From: a virus
Reading direction: 5' to 3' (one strand)
Length of the DNA: 44,257 nucleotides
IMG/VR virus record: IMGVR_UViG_3300006802_000171
Coordinates: 1 to 44,257 of that record
The notes beneath the pieces were generated by a model. It ran no database searches and was not told the origin of the DNA. It saw only the letters and a list, made by a program, of their open reading frames with translations. The position numbers were made by a program, and so were the translations under genes. Shown here in pieces: positions 5,220 to 13,615 of the stretch; within the stretch, counting starts at the first letter, position 1; every line of letters begins with the position of its first letter.

Positions 5220-7545
5220 ATATTTTATAGACTTCGGTTAGAGCTTCACTAATTACAGAGTTAGATTGCAAAGAAGAATTTCTAAGGTATGCATCATTAG
5301 CAACTACATGGGTATAAATATCTTTACCTTTCCTCAACCTTAACACATTAATTCTATTTTCACCTTGGGAAAGGAAAATATTTTTATCAGTGAACGAGAC
5401 ATCCCAAGATCCATCCAGCATTCCTCTGATTGCAGTTTTAAGCATGTCATTATGATTAACAATATGAACTTCACCCTTAACGAGATTAGCAGCATCCCCC
5501 ATAAACTCAGGATTATCGCTCCCAGCTATGGCTATTATCTCAGATATGGTGTTTTTAGTGGCTGGACCAACTACCCCTTGATTACGTTCTTTCTTTAAAT
5601 CATTGTGTCGTTTTACATTTGTCATGTATCTTACAAGTTTATGCTTCACTTGGTCAGCATAACTTGGTTTATTAGGATCTAAATCTTCTAAATCTCTTAA
5701 AGTTTTTCCTACAATAGAATTTAAATCTTGTCGTTCCTTATAAGTATAATTATCTTTAAGTGCATTAACTAAATTGGTTTTAATATCTTCAAGTGGTTTA
5801 GTGAATGTTTCATCACCGTTATTGTCAATAACCTTAGCCTCAAGAGGGAGAGTTCTTATTGATCTACTAATATTCATTAGTTTATCATGATACTTAGCAG
5901 AATCCTCCCACCAGCTCTTTGTGTCTAATTGGCCCAGATCTTGTAAATAGGAGTTCATAAAGGATTCAATTCTTGCGCTGTCCATCGCATCATTGCTTTC
6001 CCACTCTCCAGTCGCGAGCCCTTTTAAAACATTATTAACCCTGGTCATTGAGTTCTCACCAAATTTGTATCCCTTTGCCGAAGTATAATTTTTGAGTCCA
6101 ACTTCATTAACCCAAACAGTATCTTTGTCAGAGCTAATGACACCGGCTTTCAAAGCTGCTGATAGCATTTCAGGCTTGTCGTTGAATGCCAATGCGGCAA
6201 CCATTGGTTTTGGCTTTGGATTAAGAATTCCGCTCCTAGAGATGCCTTTAATCGCTTCTTCCCTATTTCCCCAAATCTCTAAGACATCAGTGGATTTACC
6301 TACACCAGTATCACCACCAACTCTAACAATGAGATCGGGGTTTCTAATTCTGATTGAATCGCGTGCTCTGTTTAGAAGACCAATAACTATATTTTTAGAA
6401 TCTTCACCAAAATATACAGTTAACTCATTTAGTAACTCAGCATCCTCAACACTAACCCCTGCTTCACCCATTTGGAAAGCATTGACCCAAGAGGCGTGAG
6501 CTTCAATTATATGCTTTTGGTAGGCTGCGAATTTCCTTAGACGTAATCTGGCTTCCTCGCAAATACCATCTACGTGAGGAAATTTACGACACAACTCTAA
6601 CATGCTTAGAGGTTCATAAAGCTCCTCCAGGTTGGTGCTTCTGAACCCTGACATTGAATCGTGGGCTTTAATGAATTCGAAATCATCAAACTTTGTATCA
6701 GGGAAGAACCCATCCAAAAGACCCTTAAGAAATTTAGTATTGTCACTAAAAATAATTCCTTGGTCTGAGTCGCCCTTTGCTTTAAATGCAACATAACCTT
6801 CTTGGGTTACCACAACCATATTTTTAATATTATCAGCATCAATAGGAGAAATTTCATCTTTAGTTAATGTTGACATGAAATCATTAAAAGTTTCTGCAAC
6901 ACCTTCTACAAGTTCTGGGCTGACTGGTTCTTTTGATGCTTCAACAGATTGAACTTCGTCATCTGTAATTGCTACTTTTATTGTGTTAGTATTGTATAAT
7001 TGTCTCTCAAAAGATTGTGGACTTTTACCTAGGAAATGGGTGATTATCTTTTTGCAACTTTCACCGGCAATCTTTCCTTTAAGGGTTTTTAGCTTACTAC
7101 AAATATCGTCTTTTTTGGTTTCAAGATTTTTGAAAATTTCAACAGTTCTGTCAGTAGCTCCCTCCAAAGCAATAGTTTCACCACCCATCACCCTGGCGTT
7201 AACATCTCCTACCGGTGAGGAAGTCTCCCCCTCCTCAGAAAAATAGTTAACAAACTGATTCCACCCTGCACCGTTTAGAACTCGTCCACCTGAATCTAAG
7301 ATATTAACATTGTTTAGCTTACCGCCGGCACCATTAACATAATATTTACCTTTTTTAGTAAATGTTATTGTGCCCGCAGACTGAGCAGGATTTCCTATAA
7401 CTTGCCCAAGAGGAACTGTTTGGCCTTGTGGGATGGACTTTAGGGCATCCCTTGCCATACGTTCTAAATTAGCATCCAGAGCAGCTTCAGTAATATGGAG
7501 AATTTCATATTCTCTAATAATATCAGCGAAAATATTCATTACCAT
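5143..7545 (-). CDS. Large probable virion protein with Walker A-like motif (800 aa)
   Basis: This 800-aa protein follows the tail tube gene and has no recognised family. Its one clear motif is GGDTGVGKST at residues 410-419, preceded by a hydrophobic strand (DLIVRV), which fits a P-loop (GxxxxGKS/T). A convincing Walker B was not found; hydrophobic segments ending in acids such as KDTVWVNEVG follow. The N-terminal 100 residues are Gly-rich (GKYYVNGAGGKLNN), and the C-terminal half is rich in charged helices. Its place at the end of the structural block suggests a virion or ejected protein, but this is inference. Start 7545 (ATG) or 7539 (second ATG); neither has a Shine-Dalgarno. The 3' end overlaps the plus-strand nuclease gene by 77 bases. 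Confidence 0.8.
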   Translation of the reverse strand: MVMNIFADIIREYEILHITEAALDANLERMARDALKSIPQGQTVPLGQVIGNPAQSAGTITFTKKGKYYVNGAGGKLNNVNILDSGGRVLNGAGWNQFVNYFSEEGETSSPVGDVNARVMGGETIALEGATDRTVEIFKNLETKKDDICSKLKTLKGKIAGESCKKIITHFLGKSPQSFERQLYNTNTIKVAITDDEVQSVEASKEPVSPELVEGVAETFNDFMSTLTKDEISPIDADNIKNMVVVTQEGYVAFKAKGDSDQGIIFSDNTKFLKGLLDGFFPDTKFDDFEFIKAHDSMSGFRSTNLEELYEPLSMLELCRKFPHVDGICEEARLRLRKFAAYQKHIIEAHASWVNAFQMGEAGVSVEDAELLNELTVYFGEDSKNIVIGLLNRARDSIRIRNPDLIVRVGGDTGVGKSTDVLEIWGNREEAIKGISRSGILNPKPKPMVAALAFNDKPEMLSAALKAGVISSDKDTVWVNEVGLKNYTSAKGYKFGENSMTRVNNVLKGLATGEWESNDAMDSARIESFMNSYLQDLGQLDTKSWWEDSAKYHDKLMNISRSIRTLPLEAKVIDNNGDETFTKPLEDIKTNLVNALKDNYTYKERQDLNSIVGKTLRDLEDLDPNKPSYADQVKHKLVRYMTNVKRHNDLKKERNQGVVGPATKNTISEIIAIAGSDNPEFMGDAANLVKGEVHIVNHNDMLKTAIRGMLDGSWDVSFTDKNIFLSQGENRINVLRLRKGKDIYTHVVANDAYLRNSSLQSNSVISEALTEVYKIFNNILQKNNNYLIKEDHQEYECCTN

Positions 7546-7549
7546 ATTA

Positions 7550-7566
7550 TAGCTAGTCTCTAGCTA
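7550..7566. repeat. Perfect inverted repeat between tube gene and 800-aa gene
   Basis: The short gap between the tail tube stop and the 800-aa gene holds TAGCTAG-TCT-CTAGCTA, a perfect 7-bp inverted repeat with a three-base loop. As RNA it could form a small hairpin just before the start codon of the 800-aa gene, which has no Shine-Dalgarno. It has no U-run after it, so it is not a typical terminator. It could be a processing site, a protein-binding site or a weak attenuator. Confidence 0.5.
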
Positions 7567-7571
7567 GGATT

Positions 7572-8120
7572 TTATGTTTGAGCAGTCTGTTCCATAAAGT
7601 CGAATCGGAAAGTTACTTCAATAGTATGAAACTCATTTGTGGAATAATTACGTTCCGCTGGTTTCCAAGATTTAGGATAAACTCCATAATATTCTACAGA
7701 AGAGTGGAGCGAGCGATCGTGGTTTAGTTGAATAACTGACATTCGATTAATTTTATTATCACCATCCCCAAGGTCACCAGTCAGGGGATTATAAGTTCCT
7801 TTAAACCATTCCCATAAAGATTTACCAACATCGTCCTGAATAAGATTGTCAAATGTGATTGTAATCTCATCTTGAGAAACAGTCCCTGGGTAGTAAACCT
7901 TATCGTTGATGCGTTGAACCGTAATATCGTCAACACTCATCCCAGCAGGACTAAACTGCTTAGCAGCTAAGCGATAGATACGATCGTCTAGCTTTCCCCT
8001 GAATTCAACCTCGAATTGGTATGCACGTATTGAATCAAGATCTCTTGATATAACAGGGAGATTTCGATCACTAGGCTGGTCCGCCCTGAAATCATCTCTG
8101 TAGTATAGTTTCTTTGCCAT
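7572..8120 (-). CDS. gp19: Tail tube protein, T4 gp19-like
   Basis: The 182-aa protein has the features of myovirus tail tube subunits: an N-terminal strand RAYQFEVEF (about 33-41), the central AAKQFSPAGMSVDDITVQ (52-69), which resembles the tube hairpin region, and a long strand TNEFHTIEVTFRFDFM near the C-terminus. Six-fold rings of this protein form the inner tube through which DNA passes. The gene follows the sheath gene directly, with stop and start overlapping as TAATG and AGGTAA eight bases upstream, the gp18-gp19 order known from T4. Its length is close to T4 gp19 (163 aa). Confidence 0.92.
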   Translation of the reverse strand: MAKKLYYRDDFRADQPSDRNLPVISRDLDSIRAYQFEVEFRGKLDDRIYRLAAKQFSPAGMSVDDITVQRINDKVYYPGTVSQDEITITFDNLIQDDVGKSLWEWFKGTYNPLTGDLGDGDNKINRMSVIQLNHDRSLHSSVEYYGVYPKSWKPAERNYSTNEFHTIEVTFRFDFMEQTAQT

Positions 8121-10231
8121 TATAGATTACCTAGCTGTGCAGATTGATTTGTTAAGTTTAACTCAAAAATGATAAACTCTGCTGTTTTAGTTGGCTTGAC
8201 AAGGAGTTTACACCAAAGTTGGTTATTATCAATTCTTTCAGGAGTATTTGTTGTCTCATCACAAACCACTCTGAATTCTGTAATTCCTCGTTGCCTCTTA
8301 ATCTTATCTAGAACTGGGTTAACAGCAGCCTCTAATAAGTCCCAAGTGAATTCATCATTTGGTTCAAAGATAAATGGACGACCAACAGCTCTTGTTACCT
8401 TAAATGTTTGGATTACTAATCGCTTTACATTTATTCTATCATCAGCAGCAGGAGTTCGTTTTGAAGTTCTCTGCCCCCAAATTACTATTCCTTCTTGTGG
8501 GAAATTCATAATTGGGTTTATAACATTTCCACCACTATAAAGTGAGTCAGCGTCACCTTGGTTAAGAATTACTTCCACTGAAGATGGTTTAGTTAGTCTA
8601 CCCCTCTTTGAGCCTGCTGGTGCAAACCATGGGTAGTAATTAGCATCAGTATAAACCATTTGCCTTGCGGCATAAATTACTGGATCATACCAACGATCCT
8701 GGGATGCAAAGACATCAAATGTCTGGACCCAGGGCCAATAGATAGCTGCGTAGGATGAATTTATAGATGCATTTCTACTGTCAGCAAAGCCATTATGCCA
8801 ATCGATAGCCGCTTGTGTACTCCCAACTCCATAAGGAGGAGACAGGAGTGCGATGAAACTTTGTGTGGATTCAGCTAGAGTCACCAGAGCATTTTGTGTT
8901 GCCTGGGTAGAGATTCCAGGAACAGCAGCAATACTGATATTAAGAAGCTCGTTGTCAAGAGCTTGCATCCCAGTCTTTGGTGTGGATGCTTGGGACCCAA
9001 TTAAAGCAGTGTCCCGGTCAGCAGCAGAAGATCCAATTCCACTATTCCCACCTGAGAAGTTCGTGGTTTTAGCCAAGGCTTTAATGAATCGAGGATTGAA
9101 GTTCTTCCCAATTCTACCAGATGAACCATCGCCAAGTCGCCCATATATCCCAACAATCCCAATTGTTGAAGCAGTATCAGCAAAGTAAGTAGCTTGGGAT
9201 GGAGATCCAGCGTCAGCCCCGGAGAAGAAGAGTGAACCTTGTATAATCTTAGACTTAAGATTAGCTGTGAAACTAGTATTAATCTTATTCTCAATAAAGT
9301 CTTGTGCAGATACAAGTGAGCATTTGAAGCTTTCCTTTAATGCCCCATTGTCATTAACTACTACATTAAAATATGGTCCGGCAAGATTTTGTATAGTAAT
9401 ACTATTACCACTAGTATCACCATTAGTTTTTGTCCCACCGTTATAGCCCGCACCTGGGTATAACGATTGTGCTACATAACCTAACCCACTTGCTCCAGTT
9501 CCTGAGAAAGAAATACCATAGGTAGTAGTAAGAGAAGTCGCTGCTAGTGCTGACGCCTGGCCCGCATTCGCACCACTAAATTGTAGTGGGGTTAGAATAT
9601 CTAAGAGAGTCCAAGTAGCAGTTGAGTCATAAGCAGATACACTAATCTTTGCGCCTGAACCTGCGAAGTTTCCAACAATAAAACCAGTGCTGGTTGTTGC
9701 GCTGTCAAAATAAGCACCAAACTTATCAGAATCTCTAGTTCCACCAATTGCTTTAGCTAGCGCCATTCCCTGATGGCCAGATGTCGCATTTACAGTTCCT
9801 GTGGCTATATGAATTATTTTTGGGTTTGCAAACTGTTGAACTCCATCATTGTCCCAAACTTGCACTTTGAGTGCCAGAGTAGAAGTAACACCATAAGATC
9901 CCGCACAAACTTCTAGTGCTGGGCAAGACCCAAACTCTACTACTGAGGAAGCATTAGCTGCCGTAGTTTCATCCGCTGCTCTTACAAAATAAAGGGAGTT
10001 TGTAGACTCAAGAATTTCAATGGCACCTTCAAGTGCTTGCCCAGGGATAGCCTCCATAGGCTCACCAAATGTATCAATTAAAGCCTGTGGACTAGTAATT
10101 AATGTTGCAACATTGGTTGGGCCTTTTGAAGCAAATCCTACTAATCCGACTACTGACGAGTTGATTACAGGTGCATATTCTGAAATATTTTTTTCTATGA
10201 AAAAAGTATCAGGACTTAGAAAGTTTGGCAT
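8120..10231 (-). CDS. gp18: Contractile tail sheath protein, T4 gp18-like
   Basis: The 703-aa protein opens with FLSPDTFFIEKNISEYAP and SSVVGLVGFASKGP (about 27-40), the conserved sheath N-terminus, and ends with the conserved sheath C-terminal domain: NVKRLVIQTFKVTRAVGRPFIFEPN followed by TWDLLEA and the last strand FIIFELNLTN. The middle (residues about 100-450) is Gly/Ser/Ala-rich and probably forms the variable outward-facing domains. Sheath subunits assemble around the tube and contract on infection. It starts at an ATG with AAGGAG upstream. It is slightly longer than T4 gp18 (659 aa). Confidence 0.95.
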   Translation of the reverse strand: MPNFLSPDTFFIEKNISEYAPVINSSVVGLVGFASKGPTNVATLITSPQALIDTFGEPMEAIPGQALEGAIEILESTNSLYFVRAADETTAANASSVVEFGSCPALEVCAGSYGVTSTLALKVQVWDNDGVQQFANPKIIHIATGTVNATSGHQGMALAKAIGGTRDSDKFGAYFDSATTSTGFIVGNFAGSGAKISVSAYDSTATWTLLDILTPLQFSGANAGQASALAATSLTTTYGISFSGTGASGLGYVAQSLYPGAGYNGGTKTNGDTSGNSITIQNLAGPYFNVVVNDNGALKESFKCSLVSAQDFIENKINTSFTANLKSKIIQGSLFFSGADAGSPSQATYFADTASTIGIVGIYGRLGDGSSGRIGKNFNPRFIKALAKTTNFSGGNSGIGSSAADRDTALIGSQASTPKTGMQALDNELLNISIAAVPGISTQATQNALVTLAESTQSFIALLSPPYGVGSTQAAIDWHNGFADSRNASINSSYAAIYWPWVQTFDVFASQDRWYDPVIYAARQMVYTDANYYPWFAPAGSKRGRLTKPSSVEVILNQGDADSLYSGGNVINPIMNFPQEGIVIWGQRTSKRTPAADDRINVKRLVIQTFKVTRAVGRPFIFEPNDEFTWDLLEAAVNPVLDKIKRQRGITEFRVVCDETTNTPERIDNNQLWCKLLVKPTKTAEFIIFELNLTNQSAQLGNL

Positions 10232-10240
10232 TAAATCTCC

Positions 10241-10444
10241 TTAACCAATCCTCAGAATTCTACGTTTCTGTAGATTGCGTATTTGCTCTGTCACGTATGA
10301 AGCTGGTACTAGAATATGGCTTCTTGGAGCTAGCCAATGGGAATCTGACCCCTCTGGTGTGCTCACATATATTTCCATCCCTTGACCTGAAATGTTTGTA
10401 ATTTTTGTTAAATCAGGAGGTATAAATTCTTTTTTGCTCTTCAT
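10241..10444 (-). CDS. Small virion-module protein (67 aa)
   Basis: The 67-aa protein is basic at both ends. Its middle (ITNISGQGMEIYVSTPEG followed by HWLAPRSHILVPASYV) predicts a compact beta-sandwich-like fold. Small proteins of this kind often lie just before the sheath gene in contractile phages, but I do not recognise the family. No Shine-Dalgarno lies within reach of the ATG: the nearest, AAGGA, is about 20 bases away. The gene stands ten bases upstream of the sheath start. Confidence 0.65.
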   Translation of the reverse strand: MKSKKEFIPPDLTKITNISGQGMEIYVSTPEGSDSHWLAPRSHILVPASYVTEQIRNLQKRRILRIG

Positions 10445-10475
10445 AATAATATCTATTCTATTTAGTCCTTAAGTC

Positions 10476-10491
10476 TTACTAATCTTAGTAA
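10476..10491. repeat. Short AT-rich inverted repeat
   Basis: In the 51-base gap between the second gp15-like gene and the 67-aa gene, TTACTAA-TC-TTAGTAA is a 7-bp inverted repeat with a two-base loop. It is AT-rich and would be weak as an RNA hairpin; in the minus-strand transcript the T-run precedes it instead of following, so it is not a standard terminator. The rest of the gap shows nothing more. Confidence 0.3.
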
Positions 10492-10495
10492 AAAA

Positions 10496-11158
10496 TTACC
10501 CTGTCCTTATTTCTAGATCGAATACAACCTCTTCTATTTTGCCCGTAGAAGTTATTTTGTAGATTGGATATGGGATGTATGTCTCCACATTTACCGTGAA
10601 TGTTTTAACCAAGGTTCTATCCTCCCCATCACCTGTATCATAAGTATAACTATCTTCTTCCTCAGTCAAAAATACTTGAGTGTGATCGTGGAGATCGGTC
10701 TCCAGGTTTAAACTTGGGTTGAATAATTTTCTAATTTGTGGAGAAATTTCATTTATATCTTCAATATACTTACCCCATAGTGATATTTGAAAAATAAAAT
10801 CCATAGCTTTCGGGGCTAAACTTATTACTCTCTCCGCTCTCTGGGTTTTATGATTCCACCATTTTTGAGACTTTACAACAGGAGCGAAATGTCGTCTTTC
10901 TTGGGATTCAATACTTTCTATTTGATAAACGGAAATTAGAGGGAGTATTATTGCGTTCTCTTGGAAGATCTCAGCTATTGCTCTTTCAGGAGCACCATAA
11001 ATAGTTTTCACTTTTATTACTTTATTGTCCTCTGAAAGATAATTAAAATCTAAAACATTAATAAAAGACTGAAGAATTTGTTTATTAACTTCTGTAAAAT
11101 CAATAGAATTCTTAGACATTTCAATCAGTTGTTCTATAATTATACTTGATACTGCCAT
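10496..11158 (-). CDS. gp15: Tail sheath terminator/stabiliser, T4 gp15-like, copy 2
   Basis: The 220-aa protein is clearly related to the product of 14232-15017. Shared landmarks are ILPLISVYQIES (about residues 70-81), where T4-like gp15 proteins have a conserved Pro-x-(I/M)-S segment, followed by an R-(H/Y) pair, a WH/WNHKTQRAERVISLAPKAMDF segment, SLWGKY, FNPSL, and a C-terminal ITSTGKIEEVVFDLEI. T4 gp15 caps the tail tube and sheath and connects to the neck. This copy lies immediately before the 67-aa and sheath genes. It starts at an ATG with GAGGACTA upstream, overlapping the end of the repeat-protein gene. It may form the tail-side ring while the other copy forms the neck-side ring; that is inference. 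Confidence 0.7.
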   Translation of the reverse strand: MAVSSIIIEQLIEMSKNSIDFTEVNKQILQSFINVLDFNYLSEDNKVIKVKTIYGAPERAIAEIFQENAIILPLISVYQIESIESQERRHFAPVVKSQKWWNHKTQRAERVISLAPKAMDFIFQISLWGKYIEDINEISPQIRKLFNPSLNLETDLHDHTQVFLTEEEDSYTYDTGDGEDRTLVKTFTVNVETYIPYPIYKITSTGKIEEVVFDLEIRTG

Positions 11159-12858
11159 TAGTCCTCGTTAATAGTTTTACTAGAGAAAGATTCTATTAAT
11201 CTAAATACCACTTTGTGATATGATGAGGGTGCCGATGCTCCCCCAGCCCCAACTGTTGGTGTCAGAATATTTAGAACTAGTGAAAGTGGTGAACTGATAT
11301 TAATCGTAGAGCTAGAGTTTATTGAATCATATTGTTTTATAGAAAGATTAAGTGATTGTGAGTTTAAACTTGGCGATACTTCTTCTGTGGATGTTAAAGT
11401 TGACAGGACTAAGGTCATTTTATTAGTTTGACTACCAACCTCAGTGTTAGCTGTTTGGGAAGTTAAGACTAATGTGAGAGTTGAACTATTGCTCTCTATA
11501 CCTGAATCTGGGGTTTGCGGTGCTAGGACGAGTTGGAGAAGATTAGCATTAACATTTTCAAAAGACCCAGATCCAGCGGTTGCTGTTAGTATAGCCAGGG
11601 TTAAGGTTAAACTACCTGTAGTATATTCTATATCTTCGTCTGCTGAATTCTGAGAAATTGATAGTGCTTTAGTATTAGCAGTATAGCTAATTTCTTCTAC
11701 TGCTGATTGTAGATTTAGGGTGATCGCTTGGCCATTTACAGTATATTCAACCCCGCCATCTGATGTTTTAGGATTAATATTAAGACTTAAACTATTTGCA
11801 TCATAATCAATTTCTTCAGAACTAGAATTTTGTGTAATAGTTATTGATTTACTATTAACTACGTAATCTATTTCTTCAGTTGCTGCTTGGGAATTTATAG
11901 TTAATGATAAGGTATTTGCATTAGATCCAATATCGGATTCCCCGTTTGCTAAAATCGATAAATTAAGATTTAAGTTGGAAGGTGTCCCTGTTATTTCTTC
12001 TGTAACCGAAAACTGAGCTAAATTTAGAGATAAAAGTGCCGCTGATTCTTCTACTAAAGTAGTAGAATCTGGTAATGATAAACTTAAACTAAGTGCCCCT
12101 GCTGTGACAGAATAATCACTAGTAGAAACAAGATTAGGTGTGTGTTTAACTCTTCTAGAATAAGCAGGGACAGGTGGTTGATCTCCAACTGATTGGCTTG
12201 ATCCCACGTTGCTGAAATTATTTCCGTTCCCTGAGTGATCGACTCCACAACCTTCTATAGTAGGTCCGTGCATTGGAAGAAAGAATTCTACACCATAGGT
12301 ATGCTTCCATAAATTTATCATCCTACTAGGATTTTTACGATAAGCATGGATCTGATTTACAGAGAGGGAGGCATTGACATAAGCTATATAAGCCATATCT
12401 CCATCCCATTCGTCGTACTCGGTGCTACGTGTTCCCAACCAAATAGGTGTTGCTAAATTTGTAACATCCCCTCCATGAGTGTGGTCGTCTTGAATCCTTA
12501 AAACATCCCCATTCATATCAAATATATTAATATGAATATCATTGGCAATATTATCGCCATCACACATTACAGAAAGAAGAAACCAGGTGCCTTGAGTATA
12601 AGAAAGACTTCCCCCATTCTGAAAGCTTCCACCTATGCTAATTGTAATAACATTGCTAGTGCTTAAACGACAGTAAACTTGGTTATCACTCTCCCCGGCA
12701 TCAGCTTTATTAAAAAAGCAACGATCATCACTGGATACATCATTTATACGGTAAAAACCTAACCAAGTCCATTTTTTACCCCGCTCAAAACGAGCCGTGG
12801 TAATATCAGGCGAGTATAAAGCATCCTGAGGGTTACCTGTGTCGTCATGCCAGCTCAC
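11158..12858 (-). CDS. LamG-like fibre/decoration protein with ~20-residue beta repeats
   Basis: This 566-aa protein has two parts. Residues about 25-185 look like a concanavalin/LamG-type lectin fold (WTWLGFYRIND, GTWFLLSVMCDG, MAYIAYVNASLS…QIHAYRKNP), common in sugar-binding phage fibres. Residues about 250-545 are a tandem array of about 13 short repeats, each a strand of alternating Leu/Ser (LSLNI, ITLNL, LTLVL) followed by a polar turn and a (D/E)EI-Y type ending. The last 20 residues form a basic tail. It starts at GTG with AAGGAGGGG directly upstream. It lies inside the neck module between two gp15 paralogues, so it may be a neck or head fibre. Its role in host binding is inferred from the domain types. 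Confidence 0.75.
   Translation of the reverse strand: MSWHDDTGNPQDALYSPDITTARFERGKKWTWLGFYRINDVSSDDRCFFNKADAGESDNQVYCRLSTSNVITISIGGSFQNGGSLSYTQGTWFLLSVMCDGDNIANDIHINIFDMNGDVLRIQDDHTHGGDVTNLATPIWLGTRSTEYDEWDGDMAYIAYVNASLSVNQIHAYRKNPSRMINLWKHTYGVEFFLPMHGPTIEGCGVDHSGNGNNFSNVGSSQSVGDQPPVPAYSRRVKHTPNLVSTSDYSVTAGALSLSLSLPDSTTLVEESAALLSLNLAQFSVTEEITGTPSNLNLNLSILANGESDIGSNANTLSLTINSQAATEEIDYVVNSKSITITQNSSSEEIDYDANSLSLNINPKTSDGGVEYTVNGQAITLNLQSAVEEISYTANTKALSISQNSADEDIEYTTGSLTLTLAILTATAGSGSFENVNANLLQLVLAPQTPDSGIESNSSTLTLVLTSQTANTEVGSQTNKMTLVLSTLTSTEEVSPSLNSQSLNLSIKQYDSINSSSTINISSPLSLVLNILTPTVGAGGASAPSSYHKVVFRLIESFSSKTINED
11224..12111 (-). repeat. Array of ~13 tandem 20-23-residue protein repeats
   Basis: Within the preceding protein, residues about 250-545 repeat with a period of mostly 20-22 residues. 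Typical units are NTLSLTINSQAATEEIDYVV, NSKSITITQNSSSEEIDYDA and NTKALSISQNSADEDIEYTT. Five consecutive units are exactly 20 residues long; units at both ends drift to 21-23. The pattern is Asn/Ser, then alternating hydrophobic/Ser strand, then polar turn, then acidic pair with a hydrophobic. It suggests one beta strand plus turn per repeat, as in a fibrous solenoid or a trimeric beta shaft. Confidence 0.8.
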
Positions 12859-12867
12859 GGCCCCTCC

Positions 12868-13368
12868 TTAACCTGGTGTGTATTCTAGATATGCGTCAAA
12901 TACAATAGCAGCGGCAGCCATAGTGTCGGCTGCGTCCGCCCCCTCTCTTGAAAGAATAATTAACAAATTATCTCCTGCCACGAAATTAGCTCCTGCTGGG
13001 GATGTCGTCTGAGCCCTCAAACGTTCGTGTGCAGCGGAAGGGGCAGCATCAGTAACTTCAAGCTTTTCCTGAGTAGCTGTCGTGTCAAAAGATTGAACAT
13101 CATTACCACTAACAACAAAATAAGCAACAGCCCACCTGACATTTCCTGTTGTTGCTGTGGAAGTCCAAACTATAGAAAACTCTGCACCTGAACTATAATC
13201 ATCAGGAATTCTGATATGGGCAAAAGCTTGGTCATCTCTTGCTGAGTCGTTGAATACTAAAACTTCGGCTGGGAAAATATCATTAGTATCTTTTACCCCG
13301 TAAGATTCAAAAAACACGTTTCCACTAGCGTCGGGGATACAGTGATCTAGAATACTAACATGAGCCAT
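12868..13368 (-). CDS. Probable beta-sandwich virion decoration/fibre protein
   Basis: The 166-aa protein belongs by appearance to a group of small virion proteins common in marine and environmental phages: a strand with HIRIPDDYSSG (about 52-62), SIVWTSTATTGNVRWAVAY (65-83), a variable loop, GANFVAGDNLLIILSREG (about 125-142) and a final ADTMAAAAIVFDAYLEY. The alternating strands suggest a jelly-roll. It contains no enzyme motif. It lies in the accessory cassette between the gp15 paralogues. I infer that it coats or extends the particle; the exact site is unknown. It abuts the preceding gene by a few bases, with AGAAGAGAG upstream. Confidence 0.7.
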   Translation of the reverse strand: MAHVSILDHCIPDASGNVFFESYGVKDTNDIFPAEVLVFNDSARDDQAFAHIRIPDDYSSGAEFSIVWTSTATTGNVRWAVAYFVVSGNDVQSFDTTATQEKLEVTDAAPSAAHERLRAQTTSPAGANFVAGDNLLIILSREGADAADTMAAAAIVFDAYLEYTPG

Positions 13369-13371
13369 GGT

Positions 13372-13614
13372 TTACTCTCTTCTAAATTTTGAGAGAAGCA
13401 TATATTTAACAATAATTCTTTTTTCCTCTACAGTTAAACCAGATTTAACTCCATTAATAACTGAATTAAGCCCTGGCTTCATTGTATTATCCATATAGTC
13501 TTCAATCGCTTGTAATATTGCATCAACTTCAGATTTAGTCCATCGGATTTCCAAAGAAACCCTAGCTAAATCCTGTCTTAACTTTACTAATTCATCCGAA
13601 GTTAAAGTTGGCAT
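13372..13614 (-). CDS. Hypothetical 80-aa helical protein
   Basis: The protein is predicted to be almost wholly helical: ELVKLRQDLARVSLEIRW and KSEVDAILQAIEDYMD look like a helical pair, followed by a basic tail. I take ATG 13614, which follows the upstream stop (TAATATG); a TTG at 13629 in the same frame would add five residues. No good Shine-Dalgarno is present for either, so it is probably translated by re-initiation. It lies between two decoration-like proteins. No family is recognised; a chaperone or linker for its neighbours is possible but unsupported. Confidence 0.6.
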   Translation of the reverse strand: MPTLTSDELVKLRQDLARVSLEIRWTKSEVDAILQAIEDYMDNTMKPGLNSVINGVKSGLTVEEKRIIVKYMLLSKFRRE

Positions 13615-13615
13615 A

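Noticed and set aside
6092-6499. Plus-strand ORF of 135 codons inside the 800-aa gene
   Set aside because: It is a shadow of the coding strand, with low-complexity Ser/Pro/Leu composition, no ribosome site and no recognisable family.
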